Positions 42,123-50,616 of a stretch of DNA of 64,000 bases are shown one piece after another (position 1 is the stretch's first letter; each line of letters opens with the position of its first letter). The notes under the pieces were generated by a model. It ran no database searches. It saw only the letters and a program-made list of their open reading frames with translations, and had not been told where the DNA came from. The position numbers and the translations under genes were made by a program. Origin of the DNA: BOG-908 sp963692875 (lineage in GTDB: Bacteria; Pseudomonadota; Alphaproteobacteria; Acetobacterales; Acetobacteraceae); NCBI GenBank assembly GCA_965198755.1, contig OZ240673.1, forward strand, positions 4,030,001 through 4,094,000, in the 5' to 3' direction.

Positions 42123-43970
42123 ATGGAACAAAGCCTCTGCGACGCCGGCGTCGCCGGCCCGGCCAGGCCGGATACCTCTTCGCTCGCCGGCAGCCGCGAG
42201 CCGGTGCAGGGACACGCCACCCTGCCGGTGACCCCCGGCGGCCCCGGCGTTGCGCCAGCATCCCGCGCGACTGCCGCCGCGCAGGCCGCCCCGGACAGCC
42301 TGCAGGCGGATGCGTGGGGCGTCTACGAGGCGGAGTTCGCCTGGCTGACCCGCCATCACGCCATCGGCGAGCGCGTCGCCTGCCTGCTGGCCGCCCGCAC
42401 GGCAGCGTCCCACCAGCATGTGCACATGAAGCCGGCACCGGCTCCCCGCCCGCACCCGTTTGTCCAGCTGCTCTCCGCCGCGCCGGCACCGGCCGGCTTG
42501 CCCGCCTGCCTGCACGCCGCCGGCATCGCAGACTGGGCGCGGGCGCTGGACGTGCCGGAAGCCGCTACCCTGGCCCGGCTGTGGCCGCTCGCCGCGTGCA
42601 CCGAAGCTCTGCTGGCCGGCGGCGGCGACGACCGGCTGGCGCTCGACCCCGTCACACGCCTGAACCGCTACCACTGCGCGCCCTGGCCGCGTCCGGACGT
42701 GATCAGTTTCGGCTCCTGCACCGCGTCCAGCCTGTCGGACGCGGCGTTCGCCGCCGCCGGCGCCGCGCGGCATCATCTGGTCGGCGCCGCCCTGTCCGCC
42801 GGCACCCAGAGCGCGCTCGCCCAGGCCAGCCAGGCCACCGAGGCGGCGATCCTGTCCCACTACCAGGTGGCGGACCTGGCCGGTGCCGTGCTGACCGCGT
42901 CCGGCACCGACGCTGCGCTGGTGGTCACCGCCCTGCTCGCGGCCGAGCACCCGCACGCGCGCATGACCAGCATCCTGGTCAGCGCCGCGGAGACCGGCAG
43001 CGGCGTGCCGGACGCGGTGCAGGCCCGCCACTTCGCCGGCGTTGCGCCGGGCAGCACGCCGGTGGCCAAGGGCGCCTGCCTGGCCGGCCTGGCACAGCCG
43101 CCGGGCTACGCGGCGCTCGCCCTGCGCGACCCTGCCGGGCGGCCGTACACCCCGGCCGAGATGGAGGAGTCCTGCGCGGCCGCCATCACCGCCGCCCTGG
43201 CCTCCGGGCGCGCGGTGCTGCACGCCATCGACGGCTCGAAGACCGGCCTGACCGCGCCGGACAAGCCCGCTCTGATGCGATTGCGCACGCGGTTCGGCGC
43301 GGCACTCGACATCGTGGTGGACGCCTGCCAGGCGCGCGTCGAGGCCGCCGACCTGCGCTGGTACCTGCTGCAGGGCTTCGCGGTCATGGTCACCGGGTCG
43401 AAGTTCTTCACCGCGCCGGGGTTCTGCGGCGCGGTGCTGTTCCCGCGCGCGCGGCTGGATGCCATCACCGCGGACGCCAGCCTGCCGGCAGGCCTGGCCG
43501 ACTACGCACGGCTGGACAGCGGCTTCGGATCACGCCGTTGCGCCGGCCTGCTGCTCCGCTGGGCCGCCGCACTGCACGAGATGTCCGCCTTTGCCGGCCT
43601 AGACCCGGCCGAGGTAGCGCAGCGCCTTGACGGCTGCGCCGACGCGCTGCGCCAGGCGGTGGCCCGCGATCCCCGGCTCTCCCTGGTCTCTGCGCCCCGG
43701 CCGCCGACGGCCGGCTGGTCCGGCCGGCAGAGCGTGTTCACCTTCACGGTGCAAGACGGGCAGGGCGCGCTGGGCGCGGACAGGCTGCGCGCGCTCTACA
43801 CGGCGCTGCAGGCGAGCTGCTGCCAGGTGGGCCAGCCGGTGCTGCTGGGTGATGCGGGGTTGGCGGGGCTGCGGGTCGCCTTCAGCGCGGCGCAATTGGG
43901 CGGGGACCCGCCGCGGGAGCAGGTTGGGGCGGTGCTGGCCGGGCTGGGGGCGTTGCTGGACGCGGGGTAA
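42123..43970 (+). CDS. Uncharacterised PLP-fold (class V aminotransferase-like) protein
   Basis: 615 residues. The middle and C-terminal parts look like a fold-type I PLP enzyme: cofactor-anchoring TASGTDAALVV, DIVVDACQARVEAADL (Asp and Gln contacting the pyridine ring) and the candidate Schiff-base lysine in VTGSKFFTAPGFCGAVL. The first 70 residues are Pro/Ala-rich and may not be translated; the start is uncertain (ATG 42123 chosen). I do not recognise a named family and the substrate is unknown. It is followed by a palindromic repeat and a metallophosphatase gene in the same direction. Confidence 0.65.
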   Translation: MEQSLCDAGVAGPARPDTSSLAGSREPVQGHATLPVTPGGPGVAPASRATAAAQAAPDSLQADAWGVYEAEFAWLTRHHAIGERVACLLAARTAASHQHVHMKPAPAPRPHPFVQLLSAAPAPAGLPACLHAAGIADWARALDVPEAATLARLWPLAACTEALLAGGGDDRLALDPVTRLNRYHCAPWPRPDVISFGSCTASSLSDAAFAAAGAARHHLVGAALSAGTQSALAQASQATEAAILSHYQVADLAGAVLTASGTDAALVVTALLAAEHPHARMTSILVSAAETGSGVPDAVQARHFAGVAPGSTPVAKGACLAGLAQPPGYAALALRDPAGRPYTPAEMEESCAAAITAALASGRAVLHAIDGSKTGLTAPDKPALMRLRTRFGAALDIVVDACQARVEAADLRWYLLQGFAVMVTGSKFFTAPGFCGAVLFPRARLDAITADASLPAGLADYARLDSGFGSRRCAGLLLRWAAALHEMSAFAGLDPAEVAQRLDGCADALRQAVARDPRLSLVSAPRPPTAGWSGRQSVFTFTVQDGQGALGADRLRALYTALQASCCQVGQPVLLGDAGLAGLRVAFSAAQLGGDPPREQVGAVLAGLGALLDAG

Positions 43971-43974
43971 GGAG

Positions 43975-44109
43975 GCAAGCGCTTCTTTTTCGAGAAAAAG
44001 AAGCAAAAAGCTTTTATCGCGGCTGTCGCGGACTTTTCCGGCGAGCGCGCGACAGCTTCGAGTAAAAGTTTCTTGGTTCTTTTTTCAAAAAAGAACTGCT
44101 TGCTTGCTT
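43975..44109. repeat. Intergenic palindromic repeat
   Basis: Left mini-hairpin CTTC/GAAG, right GTTC/GAAC. Core variant with CGCGGCTGTCGCG and CGCGACAGCTTCGAGT, as at 33638. It begins six bases after a TAA stop codon. Confidence 0.88.
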
Positions 44110-44130
44110 CGTAGTATAGGCTCCTCCCCC

Positions 44131-44844
44131 ATGGTCCAGTCCCAGCCAGCGCCCGCCACGCTGCGCCCGAACCTCCGCGTCTATGCGATCGGCGACGTGC
44201 ATGGCTGCCTGGACCAGCTCGTGGCGTTGCACTGGGCGATCGCGGCGGACCTGGCCGCCCACGATGTGGCCGAAAGCGTGCTGGTCCACCTGGGCGACTA
44301 CGTCGACCGCGGGCCGGACAGCGCCGCCGTGGTCTGGCTGCTCGCCGGCGCCGTCGCCCCGCCGGTCACCCGCCGGGCAGACCTGCAGGGCAACCACGAG
44401 GTGATGATGCTGGCCGCCCTGGAGGGCCGCGCCCGGGTGGCGGAAAGCTGGCTGGAGAACGGCGGTGCCGCCACCCTGGAGAGCTACCACGTGCCGCTGG
44501 ACGCGAGCCCGCCGGACTGGCACCTCTCGATACCGCTCGCCCACCGTCAATGGATCAGCACGCGCGAGCTGACCCACCGGGAGGGCGGCTACCTGTTCGT
44601 GCATGCCGGCATCCGGCCCGGCCGCGAGCTCATCAGGCAAAGCCCGGACGACCTGCTGTGGATACGCGAACCGTTTCTTTCAAGCAATGAGGCTCACCCG
44701 TTGGTGGTGGTGCACGGCCACACGCCGGCCAGCGCGCCGGAGCTGCGGCCCAACCGCATCGGCATCGATACCGGCGCCGTAATGGGCGGCACGCTGACTT
44801 GCCTGGTGCTTGAGCAAGATCGTATGCGCTTTCTCACAGCGTGA
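44131..44844 (+). CDS. Metallophosphoesterase, serine/threonine-phosphatase-like
   Basis: 237 residues with the calcineurin-like metal motifs GDVHGC, GDYVDRGPDS, GNHEVMM and HAGIRPG, then VVHGHTP. This layout is that of bacterial protein-phosphatase-like or ApaH-like enzymes with two metal ions. It sits just upstream of the HldE-like gene in the same direction (89-base gap), so they may be co-transcribed. The natural substrate cannot be told. Confidence 0.88.
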   Translation: MVQSQPAPATLRPNLRVYAIGDVHGCLDQLVALHWAIAADLAAHDVAESVLVHLGDYVDRGPDSAAVVWLLAGAVAPPVTRRADLQGNHEVMMLAALEGRARVAESWLENGGAATLESYHVPLDASPPDWHLSIPLAHRQWISTRELTHREGGYLFVHAGIRPGRELIRQSPDDLLWIREPFLSSNEAHPLVVVHGHTPASAPELRPNRIGIDTGAVMGGTLTCLVLEQDRMRFLTA

Positions 44845-44933
44845 CATTATGTTGAACAGTCCCGGCTGCCCAAGTATCGGCGCCGCGTCATAGAATGCTT
44901 GCGCCAGACAGTGCCGCTCGATACGCATGTCTG

Positions 44934-46307
44934 ATGACTGACGACCAGCCCCCGGCGATGGACGCGGAACTCGCAGACGCGATTCCCCGTCTCACCCGGG
45001 CCAGCGTGCTCGTCATCGGCGACGCCATGCTGGACCGTTACGTCTACGGCAGCGTCGCCCGCATCAGCCCCGAAGCCCCGATACCGGTCCTCGCGGTGGA
45101 CCGCGAGCTCGCACTGCCCGGCGGCGCCGGCAACGTGGTGCGCAACCTGACCGCACTGGGTGCCGCGGTGGCGTTCGTCTCCGTGGTGGGCGACGACCAG
45201 GCGGGCTCGGACCTTACCGGCCTGATCGGCGGCCAGCCCAACGTGGAGCCGTGGCTGCTGGTGCAGGGCGGCCGCTGCACCACGGTCAAGACGCGCTTCA
45301 TCGCCGGCGGCCAGCAGCTGCTGCGCTCGGACCAGGAGGTGACGGGTGCGATCCACCCGAAGCTGGCCGAACGCATGCTGCGCATCGCGGGGGACGCGCT
45401 GGCCGCCACCTCGGTCACCGTGCTGTCGGACTACCGCAAGGGGCTGCTGTCCGGCGACGTGCCGACGCAGATCATCGAGGCGGCGCGCGCCGCCGGCCGG
45501 CCCACCGTGGTGGACCCGCGCGGCCCGGACTACGACCGCTACGCCGGCGCCGACGTGGCCGTGCCGAGCCTGCGCGAGCTCGAGGCGGTGACCGGCATGG
45601 CCGTGGCCAGCGAGTTGCAGATTGCCGCCGCGGCCGGCTGGCTGCGCACAGCCAACGGCTTCGGCGCCGTGGTGGTCAACCGCGGGGCGGAGGGCCTGTC
45701 GCTGGTCAGCGCCGAGACGGTGCTGCATCTGCCGTCTGCCGTCTCCGAGGTCTTCGACCTGTCCGGCTCTGCCGACACGGTGGTCTCGGCCATCGCGGCG
45801 GGGCTGGCGATCGGGCTGAAGCTGCCGGTGGCGGCACGGCTGGCCAACCTGGCATTGGGGGTTGCCGCGGGCCAGCCCGGCATGGCGGTGGCGCAGGGCA
45901 CCGACTTGCTGGCCATGCTGACGCCGCAGGGCCGCGCGCTGCGCAAGATCGTGGCCAGCGAAGTGGCCGCCGAGCAGGTGGACCGCTGGCGCCGGCTGGG
46001 ACTGCGCACCGCGCTGGTCGCCACCACCGCGCGCCGCTTCAGCCGCGCCCGGCTGGAGACCGCGCGCGCCGCCTGCGACCGCCTGGTGCTGGGGCTGGAG
46101 AGCACAGCCGAGGACACCGACGCGGCAAAGCGGATCGTGGCCGAGGCGGCAGGGCTCGCTTCGGTGGACCTGGTCTGCGTGTTCCCCGAGGGCATGCAAA
46201 CGGAGACGCTGTTGCAGCTGCGCCCGGACCTGCTGATCGACGTGACGCCCGTGGCCTCGGTGGCCGAACTGGTGCGGGGCTGGGGCGGCGAGGTACTGGC
46301 GGGGTAG
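44934..46307 (+). CDS. HldE/RfaE-like protein with degenerate active sites
   Basis: 457 residues. The N-terminal PfkB/RfaE-type kinase domain (about 15-320: RASVLVIGDAMLDRYVYG, PEAPIPVLAVDRELALPGGA) is followed by a C-terminal region aligned to the adenylyltransferase half of HldE. In the kinase the usual GAGD anion-hole motif reads GSADT (the catalytic Asp is kept). In the second domain the HxGH nucleotidyl-transfer motif is absent; the aligned region reads TTARRFSRARLETARAAC before the conserved CDRLVLGLES. It is therefore probably not a normal heptose-phosphate kinase/adenylyltransferase. Start at ATG 44934. Confidence 0.78.
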   Translation: MTDDQPPAMDAELADAIPRLTRASVLVIGDAMLDRYVYGSVARISPEAPIPVLAVDRELALPGGAGNVVRNLTALGAAVAFVSVVGDDQAGSDLTGLIGGQPNVEPWLLVQGGRCTTVKTRFIAGGQQLLRSDQEVTGAIHPKLAERMLRIAGDALAATSVTVLSDYRKGLLSGDVPTQIIEAARAAGRPTVVDPRGPDYDRYAGADVAVPSLRELEAVTGMAVASELQIAAAAGWLRTANGFGAVVVNRGAEGLSLVSAETVLHLPSAVSEVFDLSGSADTVVSAIAAGLAIGLKLPVAARLANLALGVAAGQPGMAVAQGTDLLAMLTPQGRALRKIVASEVAAEQVDRWRRLGLRTALVATTARRFSRARLETARAACDRLVLGLESTAEDTDAAKRIVAEAAGLASVDLVCVFPEGMQTETLLQLRPDLLIDVTPVASVAELVRGWGGEVLAG

Positions 46308-46331
46308 CGACGTGCTTGCCGCCCCAAATCA

Positions 46332-46459
46332 AGGCAAAGCCTGCTATCTTGAAAAAATCAGCAAGCAATTTTCGGTAGTGCTGGTGAGGAGGTTTTTGCA
46401 GCGACTACCAGAAACGAAAGTTTTTGGTTCTTCTTTTCAAAAAAGGAACTGCTTGCTTC
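46332..46459. repeat. Degenerate intergenic repeat between convergent genes
   Basis: Left mini-hairpin CTGCTATCTTGAAAAAATCA decayed. Core GGTAGTGCTGGTGAGG ... GCGACTACCAGAAACG, which forms its own imperfect hairpin. Right arm AAGTTTTTGGTTC with a T/A-run hairpin and GAACTGCTTGC. Confidence 0.7.
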
Positions 46460-46474
46460 GCCTTTCGCTCCGTC

Positions 46475-46822
46475 TCAGCTTCCTGCGTCGGGCGCTGGCG
46501 GTATTCGCGGCCTGAGCGGGTCGGATAACGTCCTGGCGAACTGGGCGTCGAACAAAGCCACGGCGACGCCAAGCAGCGCCCTGTGGTTGCTCGATGTTTT
46601 TAAGTAGGCGACCCGCTCCTCATCTATCAATTTGGTATCGCCGTCGTGTTCGAAAGGTTCGAGCTTGAGGATTTTGCGATAGTTCTGCTTAAGGCATTTG
46701 GCGTTGACGGCGTGAAGGCTTCCGTCGGGTGCAAGAACTGAATCCGTCTTGTGGAATTTTATCTGGAAATCCAGGGTGACAACGTCGGAATCATCATCGT
46801 CGGGTAGGATTGCCGCGTTCAT
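46475..46822 (-). CDS. Hypothetical protein
   Basis: 115 residues, soluble, mixed charge, with DDDDSDVVTLDFQIKFHK near the N-terminus. No family recognised. ATG 46822 has GGAGA about 10 bases upstream. It follows the regulator gene at 46927 in the same direction and may be co-transcribed. Codon usage and base composition look less GC-rich than the neighbours, a possible sign of recent acquisition. Confidence 0.55.
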   Translation of the reverse strand: MNAAILPDDDDSDVVTLDFQIKFHKTDSVLAPDGSLHAVNAKCLKQNYRKILKLEPFEHDGDTKLIDEERVAYLKTSSNHRALLGVAVALFDAQFARTLSDPLRPRIPPAPDAGS

Positions 46823-46926
46823 CTGGAAAGTCTCCAATCGTAGCTTGCTGGTGAGACGAAACGCAAAGCATACAAACGTAATCAAGAGCTTTCGAAAACT
46901 CAGCATTGGCCAGTAAAGTTACGCTG

Positions 46927-49092
46927 TCAATCGGAACGTCTGTATGAACCGCGCAGGCCGGCCTTGGCCCAAGCCTCCTCGCCGCCGCGGTACCAATACA
47001 CCTGCCGGCCGAGCCGGGCAGCCAGGTGCAAGGCCGCGTTGTAGGACGTGACGCCATAGGCGCCATCGGCCATGATGACGACCGGCGCGTGCGGAAAATG
47101 GTCCAGAAACGAGCTTGCCTCACGATCGACGAACGCATCGTCGCCCGCGTTGCGCGCGGTGTTGTCCCCCCAAACAGCGTGGTTGATGACGGCGGTGCCG
47201 GTGCCAAGGTCGATGACCAGGACGGGGCCGCCGCCCTGCAACAGCGTTTGCAGGGCCGCAGTCGCGATGGTGTTGGCGCCTGGAACAAGGAGCGGCGTCG
47301 GCGCGAAGTCGCCGCCGGTCAGGGGAGTACGTGAGGGCGCGACATGGTCGTCTTCGGTCTCCTCGGCAAACGGCTCCATGCCGGCCTGTAGCAAAGCCGT
47401 GCGGAACTTCTCAAATCCAGGGAGTGCGGCTAGCGTTTTCGGCACGAGCGCGCCTATCCGCCAGACGCTCCTGTGCGCCCAGGTCGCGCTATACGACGCG
47501 TAGCGCGCGTGCGCTCCGTCCAGATCACCGAGCAAGGCTTGGGCGGCGACGAGCATCAGCCGGACCCTTTCGAGCCGGCCCCAGCTGCCGTCGCCAGGCG
47601 CTGGCGTGACGTCGCCGGCCGAGGCTATCTGCAGGCTTGCGATAGCGTCGGCGTAATGGCCGGCAAACAATTGTATGCTGCCAAGGCGCTGGTAGCGCTG
47701 CTTGCTGTGCGGACCTTCCGGGTCCATGCGCAGGCTGGCCTCTATCGGTGCTGCCGCCGCGTCCAGGTTGCCCAGGTAGTATTCGGCGGTGCCGAGCACC
47801 CACTCGGCATCGACTTCGTTGGGTTGCACCTTCAGCGCCTCCCTGGCGCTGGCGATGGCGGCTGCGTAGTCGCCTTCGATCGCCAGCAACCGCCCCTGTG
47901 CGGCGAGCGCGCGTTCGTTGTGCGGTGCGAGTTGCAGGGCGTGGTTGATTGCCCGGCGTGCGCGGGCTTCGTCGGCCTCCTGGTCGGGGTCGTCCACGTT
48001 GGCGACCTTGCAGACGAGGAGCCAGCCGAGTTCGGCAAGCGCTTCGGTAAAATCCGGCTGCTTCTGCAAGGCGGTGACCAGCAGGTCCTGTGCTGTCTGG
48101 TAGTCGGCGAGCGTGTCGCCGACATCAAGCGCGTAGCGTGCCCTGAGCAGAAGGTCGACAGCGCTGGGATTGTCCGGACGCTCCTGCCTGGAGCGCACGC
48201 TTTCGGCATTTACGAGCACCGGGCCGAGGGTCGCCACAATCTGCCCGGCGATGAGGTCGCGCGCGTCGCTTATGCGGTCGCGCGGCACGGCGAACGGTTT
48301 GGTCCAGAGCAGCGCGCCACTGCGCGTGTCGGTCAGGCGCGCGTTGATCCGGAGCTTCACCTCGTCTGTGAAAACCGCGCCCTCGAGCACGTATCTTACG
48401 TTGAGCGCGTGTCCGGTTCCGCTGGTTGCCTGCCTCTTTCCGGCATAAGCCTCGGCGGTCTCGCGCGATATCACTAGGCTGCCGGGCAGGCGCGCGAGCG
48501 CTGTTGTCAGGTCGTCGGTCACACCCTCGGCGAGGTAGTCCTGTGATCGGTCGCCGATGTTGTGGAACGGCAGCACCATGATGGACAGCGTGACGCCGTT
48601 TGGCGCATGGTAGAGTCTCGGCCAAGCGAGCCAGGCTGCAAGCACGGCGAGCAGCGCGCCAGCCGACGCAATCCCCAGCCTTGCCGAACGCGGCCGTCTT
48701 GCACCCAATTCTGCCCTGGCGGGCGCGCGTTCGTCCGGCGATGAAAGCGGCACGGCCGGCGCCTGCGCGGGTGGCAGCACGTCGCCTACAAAACGGTAGC
48801 GCCGCCCTGGCAGTGTCAGGATCAGCTTGTCGTCGCCGCCATGGTCGTGCAGTGCGCGGCGCAAGGCGGAGAGCTGGACCGACAGGTTGCCTTCGCTGAC
48901 CGTGGTGCCGCGCCAGACGCTGGCAACGATCTCGTCGCGCGTGGGCGCTTCATGGCGGCGGCTGACCAGGTACTCCAGCAGGTCGAAAGCCTTGGCGTCC
49001 AGCTTCACGGTTTTGCCATGCGCCGACAGCAGGCGGCGCCGCCGGTCGATTGCGAACGGGCCGAACTGCCAGCATTCTGTGTCGGACTGCAA
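46927..49092 (-). CDS. Membrane-bound winged-helix regulator with TPR and rhodanese-like domains
   Basis: 721 residues. N-terminal OmpR/CadC-type DNA-binding domain (about 8-105, KLDAKAFDLLEYLVSRR ... LPGRRYRFVG), a membrane helix (about 137-158), a FlgO/adenylate-cyclase-associated-like domain (about 165-295, LSIMVLPFHNIGDRSQDYLAEG), TPR repeats (about 300-560), and a C-terminal rhodanese-like domain (about 600-715, VLVIDLGTGTAVINHAVWG ... VYWYRGGEEAWAKAGL). The usual rhodanese catalytic Cys is missing (VVIMADGAYGVTSYNAAL). Predicted one-component signal transducer; the signal is unknown. Divergent from the UrcA gene. Confidence 0.83.
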   Translation of the reverse strand: MQSDTECWQFGPFAIDRRRRLLSAHGKTVKLDAKAFDLLEYLVSRRHEAPTRDEIVASVWRGTTVSEGNLSVQLSALRRALHDHGGDDKLILTLPGRRYRFVGDVLPPAQAPAVPLSSPDERAPARAELGARRPRSARLGIASAGALLAVLAAWLAWPRLYHAPNGVTLSIMVLPFHNIGDRSQDYLAEGVTDDLTTALARLPGSLVISRETAEAYAGKRQATSGTGHALNVRYVLEGAVFTDEVKLRINARLTDTRSGALLWTKPFAVPRDRISDARDLIAGQIVATLGPVLVNAESVRSRQERPDNPSAVDLLLRARYALDVGDTLADYQTAQDLLVTALQKQPDFTEALAELGWLLVCKVANVDDPDQEADEARARRAINHALQLAPHNERALAAQGRLLAIEGDYAAAIASAREALKVQPNEVDAEWVLGTAEYYLGNLDAAAAPIEASLRMDPEGPHSKQRYQRLGSIQLFAGHYADAIASLQIASAGDVTPAPGDGSWGRLERVRLMLVAAQALLGDLDGAHARYASYSATWAHRSVWRIGALVPKTLAALPGFEKFRTALLQAGMEPFAEETEDDHVAPSRTPLTGGDFAPTPLLVPGANTIATAALQTLLQGGGPVLVIDLGTGTAVINHAVWGDNTARNAGDDAFVDREASSFLDHFPHAPVVIMADGAYGVTSYNAALHLAARLGRQVYWYRGGEEAWAKAGLRGSYRRSD

Positions 49093-49389
49093 AGCGGGAA
49101 CCCCGGAACACCGTGCGACGCGGCGTGTGCAGCCTCATAGCCCGTGTCGTCGAGATATGAAAAACACGCGCGCGGGAGCCGGTGCCCGTATGTTGCCGCA
49201 CAAGCTGGTTGATCCGCAGGCCACAACGTTCAAACTGCTTGTTAATTTCGATTAAGCCCAGCTTGCAGCGATTGATTTCCTGGCCGCCGTCCGAGGTCCT
49301 ATCGGTGTTCTCGTTACCTGAGCAAACGCATATGCCGCTCAAGCAACAGCGAACTTCAACCGGTCAGCACAACCATACGGAGATTATCC

Positions 49390-49803
49390 ATGCGTAACGT
49401 GAACACAAAACTGTCCGCCGGCGCCGCACTCGCCGCTGCAATCATGATGTCTGCCGCAGCCACGTTGCCCGCAAAAGCGGACGAACCCGTGACTAGCAGC
49501 CGCCTCGTGTCGCTGCACGGCCTGGATCTGAGTGCTGCTTCCGGCCAGCAGGTCCTGCGGCACCGGCTGCTGGTCGCGGCCTCCAAGGTCTGCACCGACG
49601 GCGGCGGCGGTGCAGACCTGCATTCCGCCGGCTACCTGGAATGCCGCAACGCGGCGTTCGGCACGGCCTGGGCGCAAGCGGAGGTTCTGGTGGCGTCTGC
49701 CACGAGCCGGTCCTTGCTGGCGGCAAAGGCGGCACCGGCTTCCGCGCAGACGGCCCGCCTGATCGCGTCGGCCAGCCCGTCGGAGGTCTCGCCTGGCCAG
49801 TAG
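49390..49803 (+). CDS. UrcA family protein
   Basis: 137 residues. Signal peptide (LSAGAALAAAIMMSAAATLPAKAD) and a short mature domain with the UrcA pattern: VSLHGLDLSAASGQQVLRHRLLVAASKVCTD and YLECRNAAFGTAWAQ, two conserved cysteines probably disulphide-bonded. UrcA proteins are periplasmic and of unknown function. The 297 bases upstream contain no other gene and are shared with the divergent regulator. Confidence 0.85.
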   Translation: MRNVNTKLSAGAALAAAIMMSAAATLPAKADEPVTSSRLVSLHGLDLSAASGQQVLRHRLLVAASKVCTDGGGGADLHSAGYLECRNAAFGTAWAQAEVLVASATSRSLLAAKAAPASAQTARLIASASPSEVSPGQ

Positions 49804-49964
49804 CACGAGGCATGCGGCGGACGGGCAGCCTCCTGTCCGCTGCCATGCCAATGAGCAGGCTGCCCCGCGCTGTCCCTTTGAAAGTGCAGGCGTCGCTGTG
49901 ACCTGCTGTAGGTGGGATCCTCGCTGAGGAACAGTTCACTCAAACGCGCCAGCTCAGGCGGAGC
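49804..49964. other. Spacer without a gene
   Basis: Between the UrcA gene and a palindromic repeat. Only an imperfect palindrome around CAGCGTCGCTGTGACCTGCTG-like sequence is seen; no gene. Confidence 0.3.
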
Positions 49965-50106
49965 GCAAGCAGTCCTTTGAAAAAGAACCGGACTTTTGCC
50001 TCTGACCTGCATCAACTGCCATGCGTGTCGGGATAGATCAAAGCTGCTGTAAGAGCGCAGAGACAAAAGTTTTTTGCTGCTTTTCAAAAAAGCAGGCCTT
50101 GCTTTC
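49965..50106. repeat. Intergenic palindromic repeat, left side decayed
   Basis: Right mini-hairpin CTGC/GCAG intact. The left one (GTCCTTTGAAAAAGAAC) is shortened and mismatched. The core is largely lost. It ends one base before the MmcB stop codon. Confidence 0.75.
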
Positions 50107-50107
50107 C

Positions 50108-50563
50108 TCACTCGCAACTCAACGCAAATCGATCCACCGGATCCACCAACCCCTCCAGCCTGCAAGCCGCCAGCGTCGCAAACCGGTGCGTCAGCGCACG
50201 CCGCCGCGCCGGCGCCATACGGTGCACCGGCGCCTCGCGCAGCACCGCCGCCCCGTCCGAGGCTGCCACGATCACGCCCACCTCCTCCGGCAGCAGCGAC
50301 AGCGGGAAGTCCGCATCCACCGCGAAATACAGCGCGTCCGCGTAGTCGCGGTATTCCGGCCACTTGCTGTCGGTGAGGAAATCCACCGTGCCCGACTTCA
50401 CCTCGATGCAGGCGAAGTCGCCGTCCCGGCGCAACGCGAGGATGTCGGCGCGCCGCCCGTTCGGCAGCGACACCTCGTGCAGCGGCGCCCAGCCGAGCTC
50501 CCGGCACAGCCGGGCGGCCTGGCGGCGGACGGTTGCAGAGCGTTCCGGCAGAGACAAATCCAT
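50108..50563 (-). CDS. MmcB family DNA repair protein
   Basis: 151 residues. Contains the restriction-endonuclease-like core LHEVSLPNGRRADILALRRD and CIEVKSGTVDFLTDSKWPEY, where the D and E-x-K residues match a PD-(D/E)XK nuclease site. The family was named in Caulobacter, where MmcB works in DNA repair linked to ImuB-type mutagenic synthesis. ATG 50563 is the start. It is divergent from the hydroxy-acid oxidase gene with a 53-base gap. Confidence 0.88.
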   Translation of the reverse strand: MDLSLPERSATVRRQAARLCRELGWAPLHEVSLPNGRRADILALRRDGDFACIEVKSGTVDFLTDSKWPEYRDYADALYFAVDADFPLSLLPEEVGVIVAASDGAAVLREAPVHRMAPARRRALTHRFATLAACRLEGLVDPVDRFALSCE

Positions 50564-50616
50564 GCCAAAGCATAAGCCGGCCCGGCTCTGCCGGATAGAA
50601 CAGAAAGGGACCGTCC

